A DNA stretch of 38,709 bases, from positions 1 through 38,709 of the forward strand of contig NZ_JAGMUK010000078.1 in assembly GCF_019049245.1 (NCBI RefSeq), written 5' to 3'. The position numbers were made by a program, and so were the translations under genes. How positions within the stretch are numbered: the stretch's first letter is position 1; each line of letters starts with the position of its first letter. Positions 8,520-16,365 of this stretch are shown in pieces. A model generated the notes under the pieces. That model was not told the DNA's origin, did no database searches, and was given only the letters and a program-made list of their open reading frames with translations. Source of the stretch: Streptomyces sp. AC555_RSS877 (lineage in GTDB: Bacteria; Actinomycetota; Actinomycetes; Streptomycetales; Streptomycetaceae).

Positions 8520-9740
8520 GTGGCGCGGCAGGTGCGGGAGATCGCCCACGACTGTGACGTGCTGGTGATCGGCGGCGGGATCGTCGGCCTGTCGACGGCG
8601 TATGCGATCACGCATACCGCACCGGGCACGCGGGTGACGGTGCTGGAGAAGGAGGCCGGCCCCGCCCGCCACCAGACGGGGCGCAACAGCGGGGTGATCC
8701 ACAGCGGGATCTACTACCGGCCCGGCACGCTCAAGGCACGGTATGCCGTGCGGGGCGCCGCCGAGATGATCAAGTTCTGCGCGGAGTACGACATCCCGCA
8801 CGCCGTCACCGGAAAGCTGATCGTCGCGACCGACCGGGCCGAGCTGCCGCGCCTGCACGCGCTCGTGCAGCGCGGCCGGGAGAACGGGATTCCGGTGCGG
8901 GAACTGGGCGCCGCCCAGATCGCGGAGTACGAACCGGAGGTGCGCGGACTCGCCGCGATACACGTCGGGACGACGGGTGTGTGCGACTTCGCCGGGGTCG
9001 CGCGGCAGCTGGGTGAGGCGTCCGGTGCGGAGATCCGGTACGGGGCGCGGGTCGTACGGGTGGACCGGCGGCCGGAGCTGGGGGTGGCCGTCCGGACCGA
9101 GGGCGGGGACGTCGTGCGGGGCCGGGTGCTGGTGAACTGCGCCGGGCTGTACTGCGACGACATCGCGCGGATGACCGGGGACGAGCCGGGGATGCGGATC
9201 GTGCCGTTCCGGGGGGAGTACTACTCGCTGGCGCGGCCCTCGCTGGTGCGGGGGCTGGTGTATCCGGTGCCGGATCCGGCGTTTCCGTTCCTCGGGGTGC
9301 ATCTCACGCGCGGCATCGACGGGGGCGTGCACATCGGGCCCAACGCGGTGCCGGCGCTGGCTCGGGAGGGCTACGGCTGGGGTGTGGTGCGGCCGCGGGA
9401 GGTGGCCGGGACGCTCGGGTGGCCCGGCGTGTGGCGGATGGCTCGGCGGCACTGGCGGTACGGGGCGGGGGAACTGCGGCGGTCGGTGTCGAAGCGGGCG
9501 TTCCTCGACGCGGTGCGGCGGTTGCTGCCGGGGGTCGAGGAGGAGGACCTGGTGCCTGCGGCTGCGGGGGTGCGGGCACAGGCGGTGCTTCGGGACGGTG
9601 TTCTGGCGGACGACTTCCTGATCCGGGAGGGGGCGCGGGCGGTGCATGTGCTGAACGCGCCTTCGCCTGCGGCGACGGCTTCCCTGCCGGTGGGCCGGGA
9701 GGTGGCTCGGCGGGCGTTGGCGGCGCTGGCGTCCGCGTGA
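8520..9740 (+). CDS. lhgO: L-2-hydroxyglutarate oxidase, FAD-dependent
   Basis: About 406 residues from the GTG at 8520, which has GGGAGG eight bases upstream. An in-frame GTG at 8490 lacks such a site. The N terminus carries the FAD-binding dinucleotide fold ('VLVIGGGIVGLSTAYAI', about residues 15-30) and then 'VLEKEAGPARHQTGRNSGVIHSGIYY', the hallmark of the LhgO/YgaF branch of the DAO superfamily. 'PFLGVHLTRGIDGGVHIGPNAV' in the middle and the C-terminal 'HVLNAPSPAATASLPVGREVA' also match. The enzyme oxidises L-2-hydroxyglutarate to 2-oxoglutarate, a metabolite-repair step at the membrane. The gene stands alone, with a repeat-derived hairpin downstream. Confidence 0.92.
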   Translation: MARQVREIAHDCDVLVIGGGIVGLSTAYAITHTAPGTRVTVLEKEAGPARHQTGRNSGVIHSGIYYRPGTLKARYAVRGAAEMIKFCAEYDIPHAVTGKLIVATDRAELPRLHALVQRGRENGIPVRELGAAQIAEYEPEVRGLAAIHVGTTGVCDFAGVARQLGEASGAEIRYGARVVRVDRRPELGVAVRTEGGDVVRGRVLVNCAGLYCDDIARMTGDEPGMRIVPFRGEYYSLARPSLVRGLVYPVPDPAFPFLGVHLTRGIDGGVHIGPNAVPALAREGYGWGVVRPREVAGTLGWPGVWRMARRHWRYGAGELRRSVSKRAFLDAVRRLLPGVEEEDLVPAAAGVRAQAVLRDGVLADDFLIREGARAVHVLNAPSPAATASLPVGREVARRALAALASA

Positions 9741-9810
9741 CGGGTGCCCGGCGATGGGCGATGGGCTGGCCGCCGGGCTGTTTTTCGCCCCGCCGCCCCT
9801 TTCCGTCCCG

Positions 9811-9881
9811 CCCCTGGGGGCTGCGCCGCCAGACCCCCGCTTCGGCCCGGAGGGCCTCGTCCTCAAACGCCGGACGGCTGA
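9811..9881. repeat. Streptomyces intergenic repeat element, probable terminator
   Basis: The segment reads CCCCTGGGGGCTGCGCC, then GCCAGACCCCCGC, CTTCGGCCCGGAGGGCC and TCGTCCTCAAACGCCGGACG in order. I recognise this composite as recurring between genes throughout Streptomyces genomes. It contains a GGGGGCT...AGACCCCC stem and a GGCCC/GGGCC stem. It follows the stop of the L-2-hydroxyglutarate oxidase gene by about 70 bases and precedes trmB, so it probably terminates the former. Confidence 0.6.
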
Positions 9882-9919
9882 AAGATTCGGCTCGGACGGG
9901 TCGTAAAATTGGTCGCACT

Positions 9920-10801
9920 GTGTCTGAGTCCCTCGATGTTTCCGAAGCCCGCCAGCCCGCCGACCGCCAGCCCGCCGACCGCCGGCCCGCCGATCACACG
10001 CCCGGCGTGGCCGTCCGGCATGTTCGCGCCAAGGGGGAGCCCCGGTTTCCCGATGGGCCGAGTGCTGATCCGGCGGGGTCGCACTTCGAGCGGCGGATCC
10101 GGAGTTTCCAGCCTCGGCGGAGCCGGGTGACGGCGGGGCAGGCGGACGCGTTGCAGCGGCTGTGGCCCACGTGGGGCCTCGACATCGACGGACAGCGCGT
10201 CCTCGATCTCACCGAGATGTTCGGGAACGGCAATCCCGTCGTCCTGGAGATCGGGTTCGGAATGGGCGAGGCCACGGCACAGATGGCCGGCGCCGACCCG
10301 GACACCAACATCCTCGCCGTCGACGTACACACTCCGGGGCAGGGAAATCTGCTCAATCTCGCCGATCAGCAGGGTCTGTCCAACGTCCGCGTCGGCAACG
10401 GCGACGCGATCATCCTGCTGCGCGAGATGCTCACCCCCGGCTCCCTCGCCGGCCTGCGCGTGTACTTCCCCGACCCGTGGCCCAAGAAGCGGCACCACAA
10501 GCGGCGGCTGATCCAGCCCGAGTTCCTCGACCTGGCCGCGACCCGGCTCGGACCGGGAGCGATCGTGCACTGTGCGACGGACTGGGAGCCGTACGCCGAG
10601 CAGATGCTCGAGGTGCTCACGGCGCACCCCGGTTTCGAGAACGCGCAGCCAGAGGGCGGTTTTGCGCCGCGTCCGGAGTTCCGGCCGCTGACTCGTTTCG
10701 AGGGCCAGGGACTGGAGAAGGGTCATGTCGTGAACGACCTGCTCTTCCGGCGCGTAGAGCACGTCATAGCGCACAAGGACCAGCCCCCCACCGGCGCCTG
10801 A
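9920..10801 (+). CDS. trmB: tRNA (guanine-N7-)-methyltransferase TrmB
   Basis: 293 residues from the GTG at 9920 (VSESLDVSEA). The frame is open far upstream, but that part is the shadow of lhgO. It methylates N7 of G46 in tRNA using S-adenosylmethionine. The SAM-binding motif is 'VVLEIGFGMGEATAQMA' (107-123). The diagnostic 'FPDPWPKKRHHKRRL' loop lies at 183-197, and 'RPLTRFEGQGLEKGH' near 255-269 supplies the substrate-binding T-x-F-E. An unusual N-terminal extension of about 60 residues includes three near-identical PAD(R) repeats (13-26) encoded by a 15-base direct repeat. It is probably disordered and not part of the catalytic fold. Confidence 0.95.
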   Translation: MSESLDVSEARQPADRQPADRRPADHTPGVAVRHVRAKGEPRFPDGPSADPAGSHFERRIRSFQPRRSRVTAGQADALQRLWPTWGLDIDGQRVLDLTEMFGNGNPVVLEIGFGMGEATAQMAGADPDTNILAVDVHTPGQGNLLNLADQQGLSNVRVGNGDAIILLREMLTPGSLAGLRVYFPDPWPKKRHHKRRLIQPEFLDLAATRLGPGAIVHCATDWEPYAEQMLEVLTAHPGFENAQPEGGFAPRPEFRPLTRFEGQGLEKGHVVNDLLFRRVEHVIAHKDQPPTGA

Positions 10802-10853
10802 ACCCCCCTCGCCTTCCTGCGGGCGGCGCCTCTGCCTCGTTAGGGTCAATGCC

Positions 10854-12164
10854 GTGGCCACCGTTCCTCCGTACCCGACGCACCCCAGTGATCCGACCGG
10901 CGGAGCACTGCGGCACGCGCACTGGTGGCAGAAGAAGTGGGTGCGTTACGGCGCACTGAGCACACTGCTCGCGCTCTCCGGGCTCGTCATCCTCGCCCTG
11001 GTCCGCGAACAGACCGGCACGGAAGGGTTCCTGGTCGGCCTCGGGCTCGCCGTTCTGCCCGTCCCGCTCCTCATAGCCGCCTTCCGGTGGCTCGACCGGG
11101 TCGAGCCGGGCCCCTGGCGAAACCTGCTGTTCTGCTTCGCCTGGGGGGCCTGCGCGGCGGCGCTGATAGCGATCATCGCCAACAGTTTCGCGACCAGATG
11201 GATAGCGACGGCCACCGCGGATCCGTCCAGCGCGGACACTCTCGGCGCGACCGTCATAGCACCCGTGGTGGAGGAATCGGCCAAAGCGGCGGCCGTCCTT
11301 CTCGTCTTCCTCTTCCGGCGACGCGACTTCACCGGGATCGTCGACGGGGTGGTGATCGCCGGAGTCACCGCCACCGGGTTCGCCTTCACCGAGAACATCC
11401 TCTACCTCGGCACGGCCTTCGGCACCGACCAGCTCACCGGCGACACCGGCATCGCCTCCGTCACCGCGGCGACCTTCTTCGTACGCGTCATCATGTCGCC
11501 GTTCGCCCATCCCCTCTTCACGGTCCTCACCGGCATCGGCTTCGGCATCTCCGCCCTCTCGGCGGAACGCCACCACCTGCGGCGGGTCCTGCTGCCGCTG
11601 TCCGGGCTGCTGCTCGCGATGGGCATGCACGCGATCTGGAACGGCTCCTCGACGTTCGGCGAGTACGGCTTCTTCGCGGTCTACGCGGCGTTCATGGTGC
11701 CCGCGTTCGGGCTGCTGACCTGGCTCGTCATCTGGACCCGGCAGCGTGAGCTGAAGACCGTACGGAAAGAGCTGCCGGCGTACACCGTGGCGGGCTGGCT
11801 GACGCCGGCCGAGCCGTACGCGCTCGGCTCGATGCGGGCACGGCGGCTGGCCCGCGAGTACGCCCGAAGGCACTTCGGGCGGCCCGCGGCACGAGCGGTG
11901 GCGGAGTACGAGGCGTACGCGACCTCGCTGGCGTTCCTCCGGCATCGGGGACGCCGTGGGCGGGCGGAGGCCGACTTCGCGGCCCGTGAGCGGGAGTTGC
12001 TGGCCGAGCTGTGGTGGCGCCGGGACGTGGCACGTCCCGCGCTGGACCACGCGGCACGGACGACGGCACCGCCGGTGGCGGTGACAGCGCCGCCGTGGCC
12101 GGTGTACGGGGTGTACGGGTACCCGACGGCTCCGTATCCCGCCTACAACCCGTACCGGACATAG
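10854..12164 (+). CDS. PrsW-family glutamic intramembrane protease
   Basis: 436 residues from a GTG with TAGGG upstream. At least eight hydrophobic segments lie between residues 34 and 300, so it is an integral membrane protein. The PrsW signature is complete: 'PVVEESAKAAAV' (E140, E141, K144), 'FAFTENILY' (E180, N181), 'FAHPLFT' (H219) and 'MHAIWN' (H259). In Bacillus, PrsW makes the site-1 cut in an anti-sigma factor. Streptomyces homologues have unknown substrates. The C-terminal ~130 residues are soluble, charged, then Pro/Tyr-rich ('YGVYGYPTAPYPAYNPY'), an actinobacterial addition. It may be co-transcribed with trmB, 52 bases upstream. Confidence 0.9.
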   Translation: MATVPPYPTHPSDPTGGALRHAHWWQKKWVRYGALSTLLALSGLVILALVREQTGTEGFLVGLGLAVLPVPLLIAAFRWLDRVEPGPWRNLLFCFAWGACAAALIAIIANSFATRWIATATADPSSADTLGATVIAPVVEESAKAAAVLLVFLFRRRDFTGIVDGVVIAGVTATGFAFTENILYLGTAFGTDQLTGDTGIASVTAATFFVRVIMSPFAHPLFTVLTGIGFGISALSAERHHLRRVLLPLSGLLLAMGMHAIWNGSSTFGEYGFFAVYAAFMVPAFGLLTWLVIWTRQRELKTVRKELPAYTVAGWLTPAEPYALGSMRARRLAREYARRHFGRPAARAVAEYEAYATSLAFLRHRGRRGRAEADFAARERELLAELWWRRDVARPALDHAARTTAPPVAVTAPPWPVYGVYGYPTAPYPAYNPYRT

Positions 12165-12186
12165 CCGAAGAGGAAGGCCACCCGAA

Positions 12187-12222
12187 GACCAGGCAGACCA
12201 GGCAGACGAGGCAGACGAGGCA
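12187..12222. repeat. Short tandem repeat, four 9-base units
   Basis: Two copies of GACCAGGCA are followed by two of GACGAGGCA, ending exactly at the stop codon of the aldo/keto reductase gene (minus strand). The repeat fills most of the 58-base space between the convergent protease and reductase genes. It is non-coding in both and a likely site of copy-number change. Confidence 0.8.
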
Positions 12223-13179
12223 TCAGACCGCCGCCGCCGTCAGCCGCGCGACCTCCTGCCCCGTCAGTTCGAGCTCCCCCACGCCCACCAGCGCCGGCAA
12301 CTGCTCGACCGTACGCGCGGACGCGATCGGCGCCGCCACCGTCGGCCGGGCCGCCAGCCACGCCAGGGCGACCGTGGCGACCGGGACGTCGTGCGCCCGG
12401 GCGATCTCGTCGAGGGCGGTGAGCACCTTCTGGCCGCGCTCGGTGTCGAGGTGCTTCGCGGCGCCGCCCGCTCGCACGCTGTCGACCGTCGTGCCGGGGC
12501 GGTACTTGCCGGTGAGGAAGCCGGAGGCGAGTGCCGAGTAGGGAACAGCCGCGAGGCCGAAACGCTCGGCCAGCTGTTGGAGTTCGCCCTCGTACGTGTC
12601 GCGCGAGACCAGGTTGTAGTGGGGCTGGAGGGCAACGTAGCGCGCGAGGCCTTCCCTGTCGGAGAAGGCGAGGGACGCCTCGAGTCGCTCAGGGGAGATG
12701 TTGGAGGCGGCGATGTGCCGCACCTTGCCCGCCTTCACCAGCTCATCGAGCGCGCCGATGATCTCCTCCACCGGCACTTCCGGCTTGTCGAAGTGGGTGT
12801 AGTAGAGGTCGATGTAGTCGGTGCCGAGGCGGCGCAGGGACGCGTCGGCGGCGGCCTTGATGTTGGCGGCGCCCAGACCCGGGTACTCGTGGTGCTGGCT
12901 CACCTTGGTGGCGATTACCACGTCGGCACGGTTGCCGCGCGCCTTGGCCCACTTGCCGATGATGGTCTCGGACTCGCCGCCCTGGTGGCCCTCGGCCCAC
13001 TGCGAGTAGGAGTCGGCGGTGTCGACGAAGTTGCCGCCCGCGGCGGTGTACGCGTCGAGGACGGCGAAGGAGGCCGCCTCGTCGGCGGTCCAGCCGAAGA
13101 CGTTGCCGCCGAGGCAGAGCGGGAAGACCTCCAGCTCGGAGGAGCCGAGCCGGCGAAGCGAAGGAGAGGAAGGGGTCAT
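12223..13179 (-). CDS. Aldo/keto reductase, NADPH-dependent
   Basis: 318 residues from the ATG at 13179. A TTG at 13191 would add four residues. It has the (beta/alpha)8 reductase pattern with the catalytic tetrad visible: D53 and Y58 in 'FVDTADSYSQW', K92 in 'VVIATKVS' and H129 in 'YYTHFD'. 'RLGTDYIDLYYTH', 'HIAASNISPERLE' and 'PYSALASGFLTGKY' place it in the YajO/Tas-like general oxidoreductase group. The physiological carbonyl substrate cannot be deduced. Its stop codon abuts a 9-base tandem repeat. Confidence 0.92.
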   Translation of the reverse strand: MTPSSPSLRRLGSSELEVFPLCLGGNVFGWTADEAASFAVLDAYTAAGGNFVDTADSYSQWAEGHQGGESETIIGKWAKARGNRADVVIATKVSQHHEYPGLGAANIKAAADASLRRLGTDYIDLYYTHFDKPEVPVEEIIGALDELVKAGKVRHIAASNISPERLEASLAFSDREGLARYVALQPHYNLVSRDTYEGELQQLAERFGLAAVPYSALASGFLTGKYRPGTTVDSVRAGGAAKHLDTERGQKVLTALDEIARAHDVPVATVALAWLAARPTVAAPIASARTVEQLPALVGVGELELTGQEVARLTAAAV

Positions 13180-13313
13180 GCTCCGTGTCAACGAGCGTGC
13201 CGGAGCCCGCCATTCCAGAACACCGGCAAAGACCCCGCAAACACCGGACCGGCAGCCCTGACGCCGGGAAGGAGCGCCGTCAGGACCACCGGGTATTCAG
13301 TGCGGGACGGACC

Positions 13314-14345
13314 TCAGGGGTTGAGGCCCTTGCTCCGCAGCCAGGCCATCGGGTCGATGCCGCTGCCGGCACCGCCGGAGTGGACCTCGAGGTGCAGGTG
13401 CGCCCCGGTCACGTTCCCCGTCGCGCCGACGCGTCCGATGACGTCACCGGTGTTGACCTTCTGGCCCACACTGACGCTGATCGAGGACTGGTGGGCGTAC
13501 CAGACCTCGGTGCCGTCATCGAGGGTGAGCACGGTCTTGTAGCCGTACGACCCGTCCCAGCCGGCCTGCGTGATCGTGCCGGTGTGGACGGCCTTGATGA
13601 GGGTGCCCGTGGGCGCCGCGAAGTCGAGGCCGGTGTGGTAGCCGGACGACCAGAGCGAGCCGGCCTGACCGAAGGTGGAGGTGACGGTGTACGAGGAGGT
13701 CGGCAGCGCGTACTGCTTGGCCAGCTCGGCCAGCCGCTCGGCCTCGGCCTTCCTCTCGGCCTCTTCCTCCGCCTTCTGCTTGGCGGCGGCGGCCTTGGCC
13801 TTGGCCTCCTTCTCCGCCTTGGCGGCCGCGTCGGCGGCAGCCTTCTCGGCGGCGGCCACCGCGTCGGCGGCGGCCTTGCTCTCTATCTGGTCCTGCTGCT
13901 GCTCGGCCTGGGCCAGGATCCGGGCGCGCAGCGACTCGCCGGCGTCGGCGGTGCCCTGCTCGGTGTCGGCCGAGGCCACGCCGACGCTGCTGAGCGCGGT
14001 GGCGGAGCCCTCGGCGGCGTCCGAGTCGTCGGAGATGAGGGAGCCCACATTGGGCAGGTCGGGCATGGAGATCGACACCGGCGGCTTGCCGGTCTGTGCG
14101 CTGGCCATGCCGCCCGCGCCGACAGCGGCTATGACGCCGACGCCGAGGACGGTGGAGCTGCGGGCGAGTCCGCCGCGCTGCTTGGCGACACGATGCCGGC
14201 CACGTACGGATCGGATGGACTCCTCGGTGGGATTCCACTCCGTCCAGGGACCCTCGTCGCTGCGGTACTCGCCGTAGCCGAAGGTCTCGCTGTCACGCTG
14301 GCTCGGCACGAACGGGGCCTCTGGAGCAGGCCGGTTTGACGCCAC
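13314..14345 (-). CDS. M23 family peptidoglycan endopeptidase under c-di-AMP riboswitch
   Basis: 343 residues from a GTG with AGGAG nine bases upstream. Residues 65-82 form a hydrophobic segment behind a long basic N-terminal region, a signal-anchor or late signal peptide. A long Ala/Lys/Glu coiled coil spans about 140-210, as in EnvC/NlpD-like and actinobacterial M23 proteins. The C-terminal lysostaphin-type LytM domain has all the zinc and catalytic positions: H237-x3-D241 ('YHTGLD'), H285 ('WYAHQ') and H316-x-H318 ('GAHLHLE'). The product is predicted to act outside the membrane, cutting peptidoglycan cross-links during growth or sporulation. The 5' leader carries a c-di-AMP (ydaO-type) riboswitch, a known pattern for Streptomyces cell-wall hydrolases. 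Confidence 0.92.
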   Translation of the reverse strand: MASNRPAPEAPFVPSQRDSETFGYGEYRSDEGPWTEWNPTEESIRSVRGRHRVAKQRGGLARSSTVLGVGVIAAVGAGGMASAQTGKPPVSISMPDLPNVGSLISDDSDAAEGSATALSSVGVASADTEQGTADAGESLRARILAQAEQQQDQIESKAAADAVAAAEKAAADAAAKAEKEAKAKAAAAKQKAEEEAERKAEAERLAELAKQYALPTSSYTVTSTFGQAGSLWSSGYHTGLDFAAPTGTLIKAVHTGTITQAGWDGSYGYKTVLTLDDGTEVWYAHQSSISVSVGQKVNTGDVIGRVGATGNVTGAHLHLEVHSGGAGSGIDPMAWLRSKGLNP

Positions 14346-14370
14346 GTGGGCGTACTCCTTTCCTTCCTTC

Positions 14371-14510
14371 TCGCCTACCGGGTTAGCTGACGGGTTCGGA
14401 GCAGGAAGGTCTCCTACGCGCGTATACCGCCCGTGAGTTCACGGTGGCATCCGCGCGATTCACCCCAAGTGGTGGTTCCCCGGTTCCCTTGCGGAATTCG
14501 GCGCGTGCGC
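14371..14510 (-). promoter_or_regulatory. Cyclic di-AMP (ydaO/yuaA-type) riboswitch
   Basis: Read on the minus strand, the leader contains the conserved blocks in order: GCCGAATTCCG, GGAACCGGGGAACCACC, TTGGGGTGAATC, a variable stem, TAGGAGACCTTCCTGCTCCG, AACCCGTCAGCTAACC and CGGTAGGCG. These match the ydaO riboswitch core. The closing GCGCC/GGCG strands lie at about 14501-14505 and 14372-14375. It ends about 25 bases before the M23 peptidase start. In this class, c-di-AMP binding usually turns expression off, linking turgor signalling to wall hydrolysis. The boundaries are approximate. Confidence 0.9.
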
Positions 14511-14807
14511 ACGGAGCCGACTCTTGTGACGGCTGGGACGACCGCGCTGCGTTATCGAACGTTAATAGACCCAGGGCCTCGATTCCAAGCTGTTCCTCTT
14601 GATCATTAACCTTTCCGCCCGGTACTTACGTCCCATGACCGGCGAAAATCGGGCGAGTTGACCAGGACTCAGCAACCCCACAGCTATTGACGGTATGTCA
14701 GCTGCAATGCGGAGGGCGGTCACCCGGTCACCGCTCGTAACAATGCACCCCCACGCAAAACACCGAGGACCGGAACCCATTTCTGGATTCCGGCCCTCGG
14801 CCTTCAG

Positions 14808-14881
14808 TAGCGGGGACAGGATTTGAACCTGCGACCTCTGGGTTATGAGCCCAGCGAGCTACCGAGCTGCTCCACCCCGCG
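14808..14881 (-). tRNA. Initiator tRNA-fMet (anticodon CAT)
   Basis: The minus strand folds into a complete cloverleaf: acceptor CGCGGGG/CCCCGCT, D arm GAGC...GCTC, anticodon stem CTGGG/CCCAG with loop CTCATAA, and T arm GCAGG TTCAAAT CCTGT. The unpaired C1-U72 and the run of three G-C pairs beside the anticodon loop mark it as the initiator and not the elongator. The 3' CCA is not encoded. A stretch of about 297 bases lies between it and the riboswitch (14511-14807). That stretch presumably holds the promoter of the peptidase, but I see no gene there. Confidence 0.96.
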
Positions 14882-14953
14882 TCGTTGTGTCTCCACTGTA
14901 CGCCATCCGGAGGGCAGAAGTCGCATCGGGCTCCAGCCACCCGGCCCTGCCCA

Positions 14954-14977
14954 CCTGCGGGAGGACGCTCCCGCAGG
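14954..14977. terminator. GC-rich hairpin, possible terminator
   Basis: CCTGCGGGA (14954-14962) and TCCCGCAGG (14969-14977) are perfect 9-base arms around a 6-base loop. It lies between the reductase-deaminase gene and tRNA-fMet, both on the minus strand, and could end the former transcript. No T-run follows, as is usual in Streptomyces. Confidence 0.5.
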
Positions 14978-14992
14978 CGCGTACGGCGGCAA

Positions 14993-15103
14993 GGGGCCGT
15001 GTCGGGGGGTGTCCGCCCGCAGCGGTTGGCGCGTCAACGGGGGCACCTCCATGGGCAACCGATTCCGCGCCGTTCCGAGGACGGACACCCCCGACACGGC
15101 CCC
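14993..15103. repeat. Long inverted repeat with 22-23 base arms
   Basis: Arm 14993-15015 (GGGGCCGTGTCGGG... ending TGTCCG) and arm 15082-15103 (CGGACACC... ending GGCCCC) are reverse complements except for one extra G in the first. They are separated by 66 bases. Nothing in between looks like a gene. This could be a long hairpin, a vestigial mobile-element border pair, or part of the terminator region of the flavin gene that ends at 15166. Confidence 0.7.
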
Positions 15104-15165
15104 GACCCCCTGACCACAAGGCGCAAAGCGCACCTTCAGCCCTCACAGCGCTCCTAGTCGCGGCA

Positions 15166-16293
15166 TCAGCCCAGCAGATGCAGATTCGGCGCCTGGGCCC
15201 GCCCCTCGAACTCGGGAAGCACCACCACCTCCACACCCTCGGCCACCAGCACCCCACTCCCATCGGCCCCCGCGACAAACGTGTCCGGCTCCCGCCAAGC
15301 GGTCACCACCCGCCGCACCCCCGCCTCGAGGATCAACCGCGCGCACGGCGCCGGTCGCGACGCCCGCCGCGCACACGGCTCCAGGCTGCTGTACACGGTC
15401 GCGGCCGCCAGCCGGGGATCACCCGGCGCGATCTTCGCCAGCGCCGCCTCCTCCGCGTGGACGACGGGATCGTCCCCCTCCCGGGAGTGGCCGCGCGCCA
15501 GCTCGGTCCCGTCGGCCGCCACCACCACCGCCCCCACGCTGAACGCCGTACTCGAGGGCGGACACGCGGCCGCCAGTTCGCAGGCGAGAGCCAGCCAGTG
15601 GTGGTCGGCGGCGGAGGGGAATCGCCCACCCGGTGCCGTCGGCTCGTAGCGCATCAGCACCACGTCGCCCACCGGCCGGGTCTCCACCAGCCGGAGACGT
15701 CCGCCCTGGTAGGGGCCGGGCCCGAACAGACGAGGCGCGTCCGGATCACCCACGAACAGGGGGGCCAGCACCAGCTGGAGTTCGTCGGCGAGTCCCTGCC
15801 GCAGCAGCTGAGTGTGGATCTGCCCGCCGCCCTCGACCATGAGACGCCGCACGCCACGCACGTCGTAGAGGTGCTCGAGCAACCGCGGCCAGTCGAGTTC
15901 GGCACCGAGCGGCACGACATCCGCCGCCAGCCCCACCGCACGGGCCCGTGCGGCGCCCTTCTCCGTCGTGTAGACGATCTTCTCGCCGCCCGTGTGCCAG
16001 AAGTTCGCGGCCGGATCAAGGTCCCCCGACCCGCTGACCGTGACCTTCAGCGGATACTCCGGCTTGCCCGCGGCGACGCGCGCGGCCCGCCGCTCCGCCG
16101 AGTTGACCAGCAGCCGCGGATTGTCGGCACGGATCGTCCCCGCCCCGACCAGGATCGCGTCGACGGACGCCCGCACCTCGTCGACCCGGTCGAAGTCGGC
16201 CGGGCCGGAGAGCAGCAGGCGGTCGGGGCCGGTGTCGTCCAGGTAGCCGTCGAGGGAGACGGCGGCGGAGAGGAGGACGTACGGGTGGGGCAT
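15166..16293 (-). CDS. Bifunctional pyrimidine reductase-deaminase (RibD activities in reversed domain order)
   Basis: 375 residues from the ATG at 16293, with GAGAGGGA upstream. An in-frame ATG ten codons earlier would overlap the control region more closely. Residues 1-220 are a dihydrofolate-reductase/RibD-C-type reductase ('SLDGYLDD', 'VDAILVGAGTIRADNPRL', 'RLMVEGGGQIHTQLL'). Residues about 230-375 are a cytidine-deaminase-fold domain with zinc ligands H279 (HAEE), C307 and C317 ('LEPCARRASRPAPC'). E. coli RibD has deaminase first and reductase second, so the order here is reversed. The two Cys are ten residues apart, against nine in the classical PCxxxGRTPPC. Together with the nearby cyclohydrolase it should act on early riboflavin-type pyrimidines. 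The gene is divergent from the MarR regulator and shares its operator. Confidence 0.85.
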   Translation of the reverse strand: MPHPYVLLSAAVSLDGYLDDTGPDRLLLSGPADFDRVDEVRASVDAILVGAGTIRADNPRLLVNSAERRAARVAAGKPEYPLKVTVSGSGDLDPAANFWHTGGEKIVYTTEKGAARARAVGLAADVVPLGAELDWPRLLEHLYDVRGVRRLMVEGGGQIHTQLLRQGLADELQLVLAPLFVGDPDAPRLFGPGPYQGGRLRLVETRPVGDVVLMRYEPTAPGGRFPSAADHHWLALACELAAACPPSSTAFSVGAVVVAADGTELARGHSREGDDPVVHAEEAALAKIAPGDPRLAAATVYSSLEPCARRASRPAPCARLILEAGVRRVVTAWREPDTFVAGADGSGVLVAEGVEVVVLPEFEGRAQAPNLHLLG

Positions 16294-16330
16294 CGGCGCG
16301 GTCCCTCTCGAAGGCGGCGGCACGGCACTC

Positions 16331-16359
16331 TTGGTTCAAGTTTGAAGCAAACCTACACT
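16331..16359 (+). promoter_or_regulatory. marR promoter with MarR-type operator (site 1)
   Basis: TTGGTT (16331-16336), a 17-base spacer and TACACT (16354-16359) form a plausible promoter seven bases before the marR ATG. The 18-base palindrome TGGTTCAAGTTTGAAGCA (16332-16349) lies between and over the -35, so bound regulator would block polymerase. It also lies 38 bases upstream of the divergent reductase-deaminase gene and could control both directions. Confidence 0.72.
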
Positions 16360-16365
16360 GGGGGC

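Noticed and set aside
14521..14640. SigE-type promoter (GGAAC ... TCTA) for the M23 peptidase
   Set aside because: GGAAC and TCTA motifs exist on the minus strand, but the spacing is about 22 bases, too long for an ECF promoter, so none was annotated.
14808..14881. Elongator tRNA-Met or tRNA-Ile(CAT)
   Set aside because: The unpaired 1-72 position and the three consecutive G-C pairs in the anticodon stem indicate the initiator.
14845..16365. Extension of the MarR frame upstream to 14845
   Set aside because: It would run through the tRNA-fMet gene and antisense to the reductase-deaminase gene. The MarR fold begins right after the ATG at 16366, which follows its own promoter.
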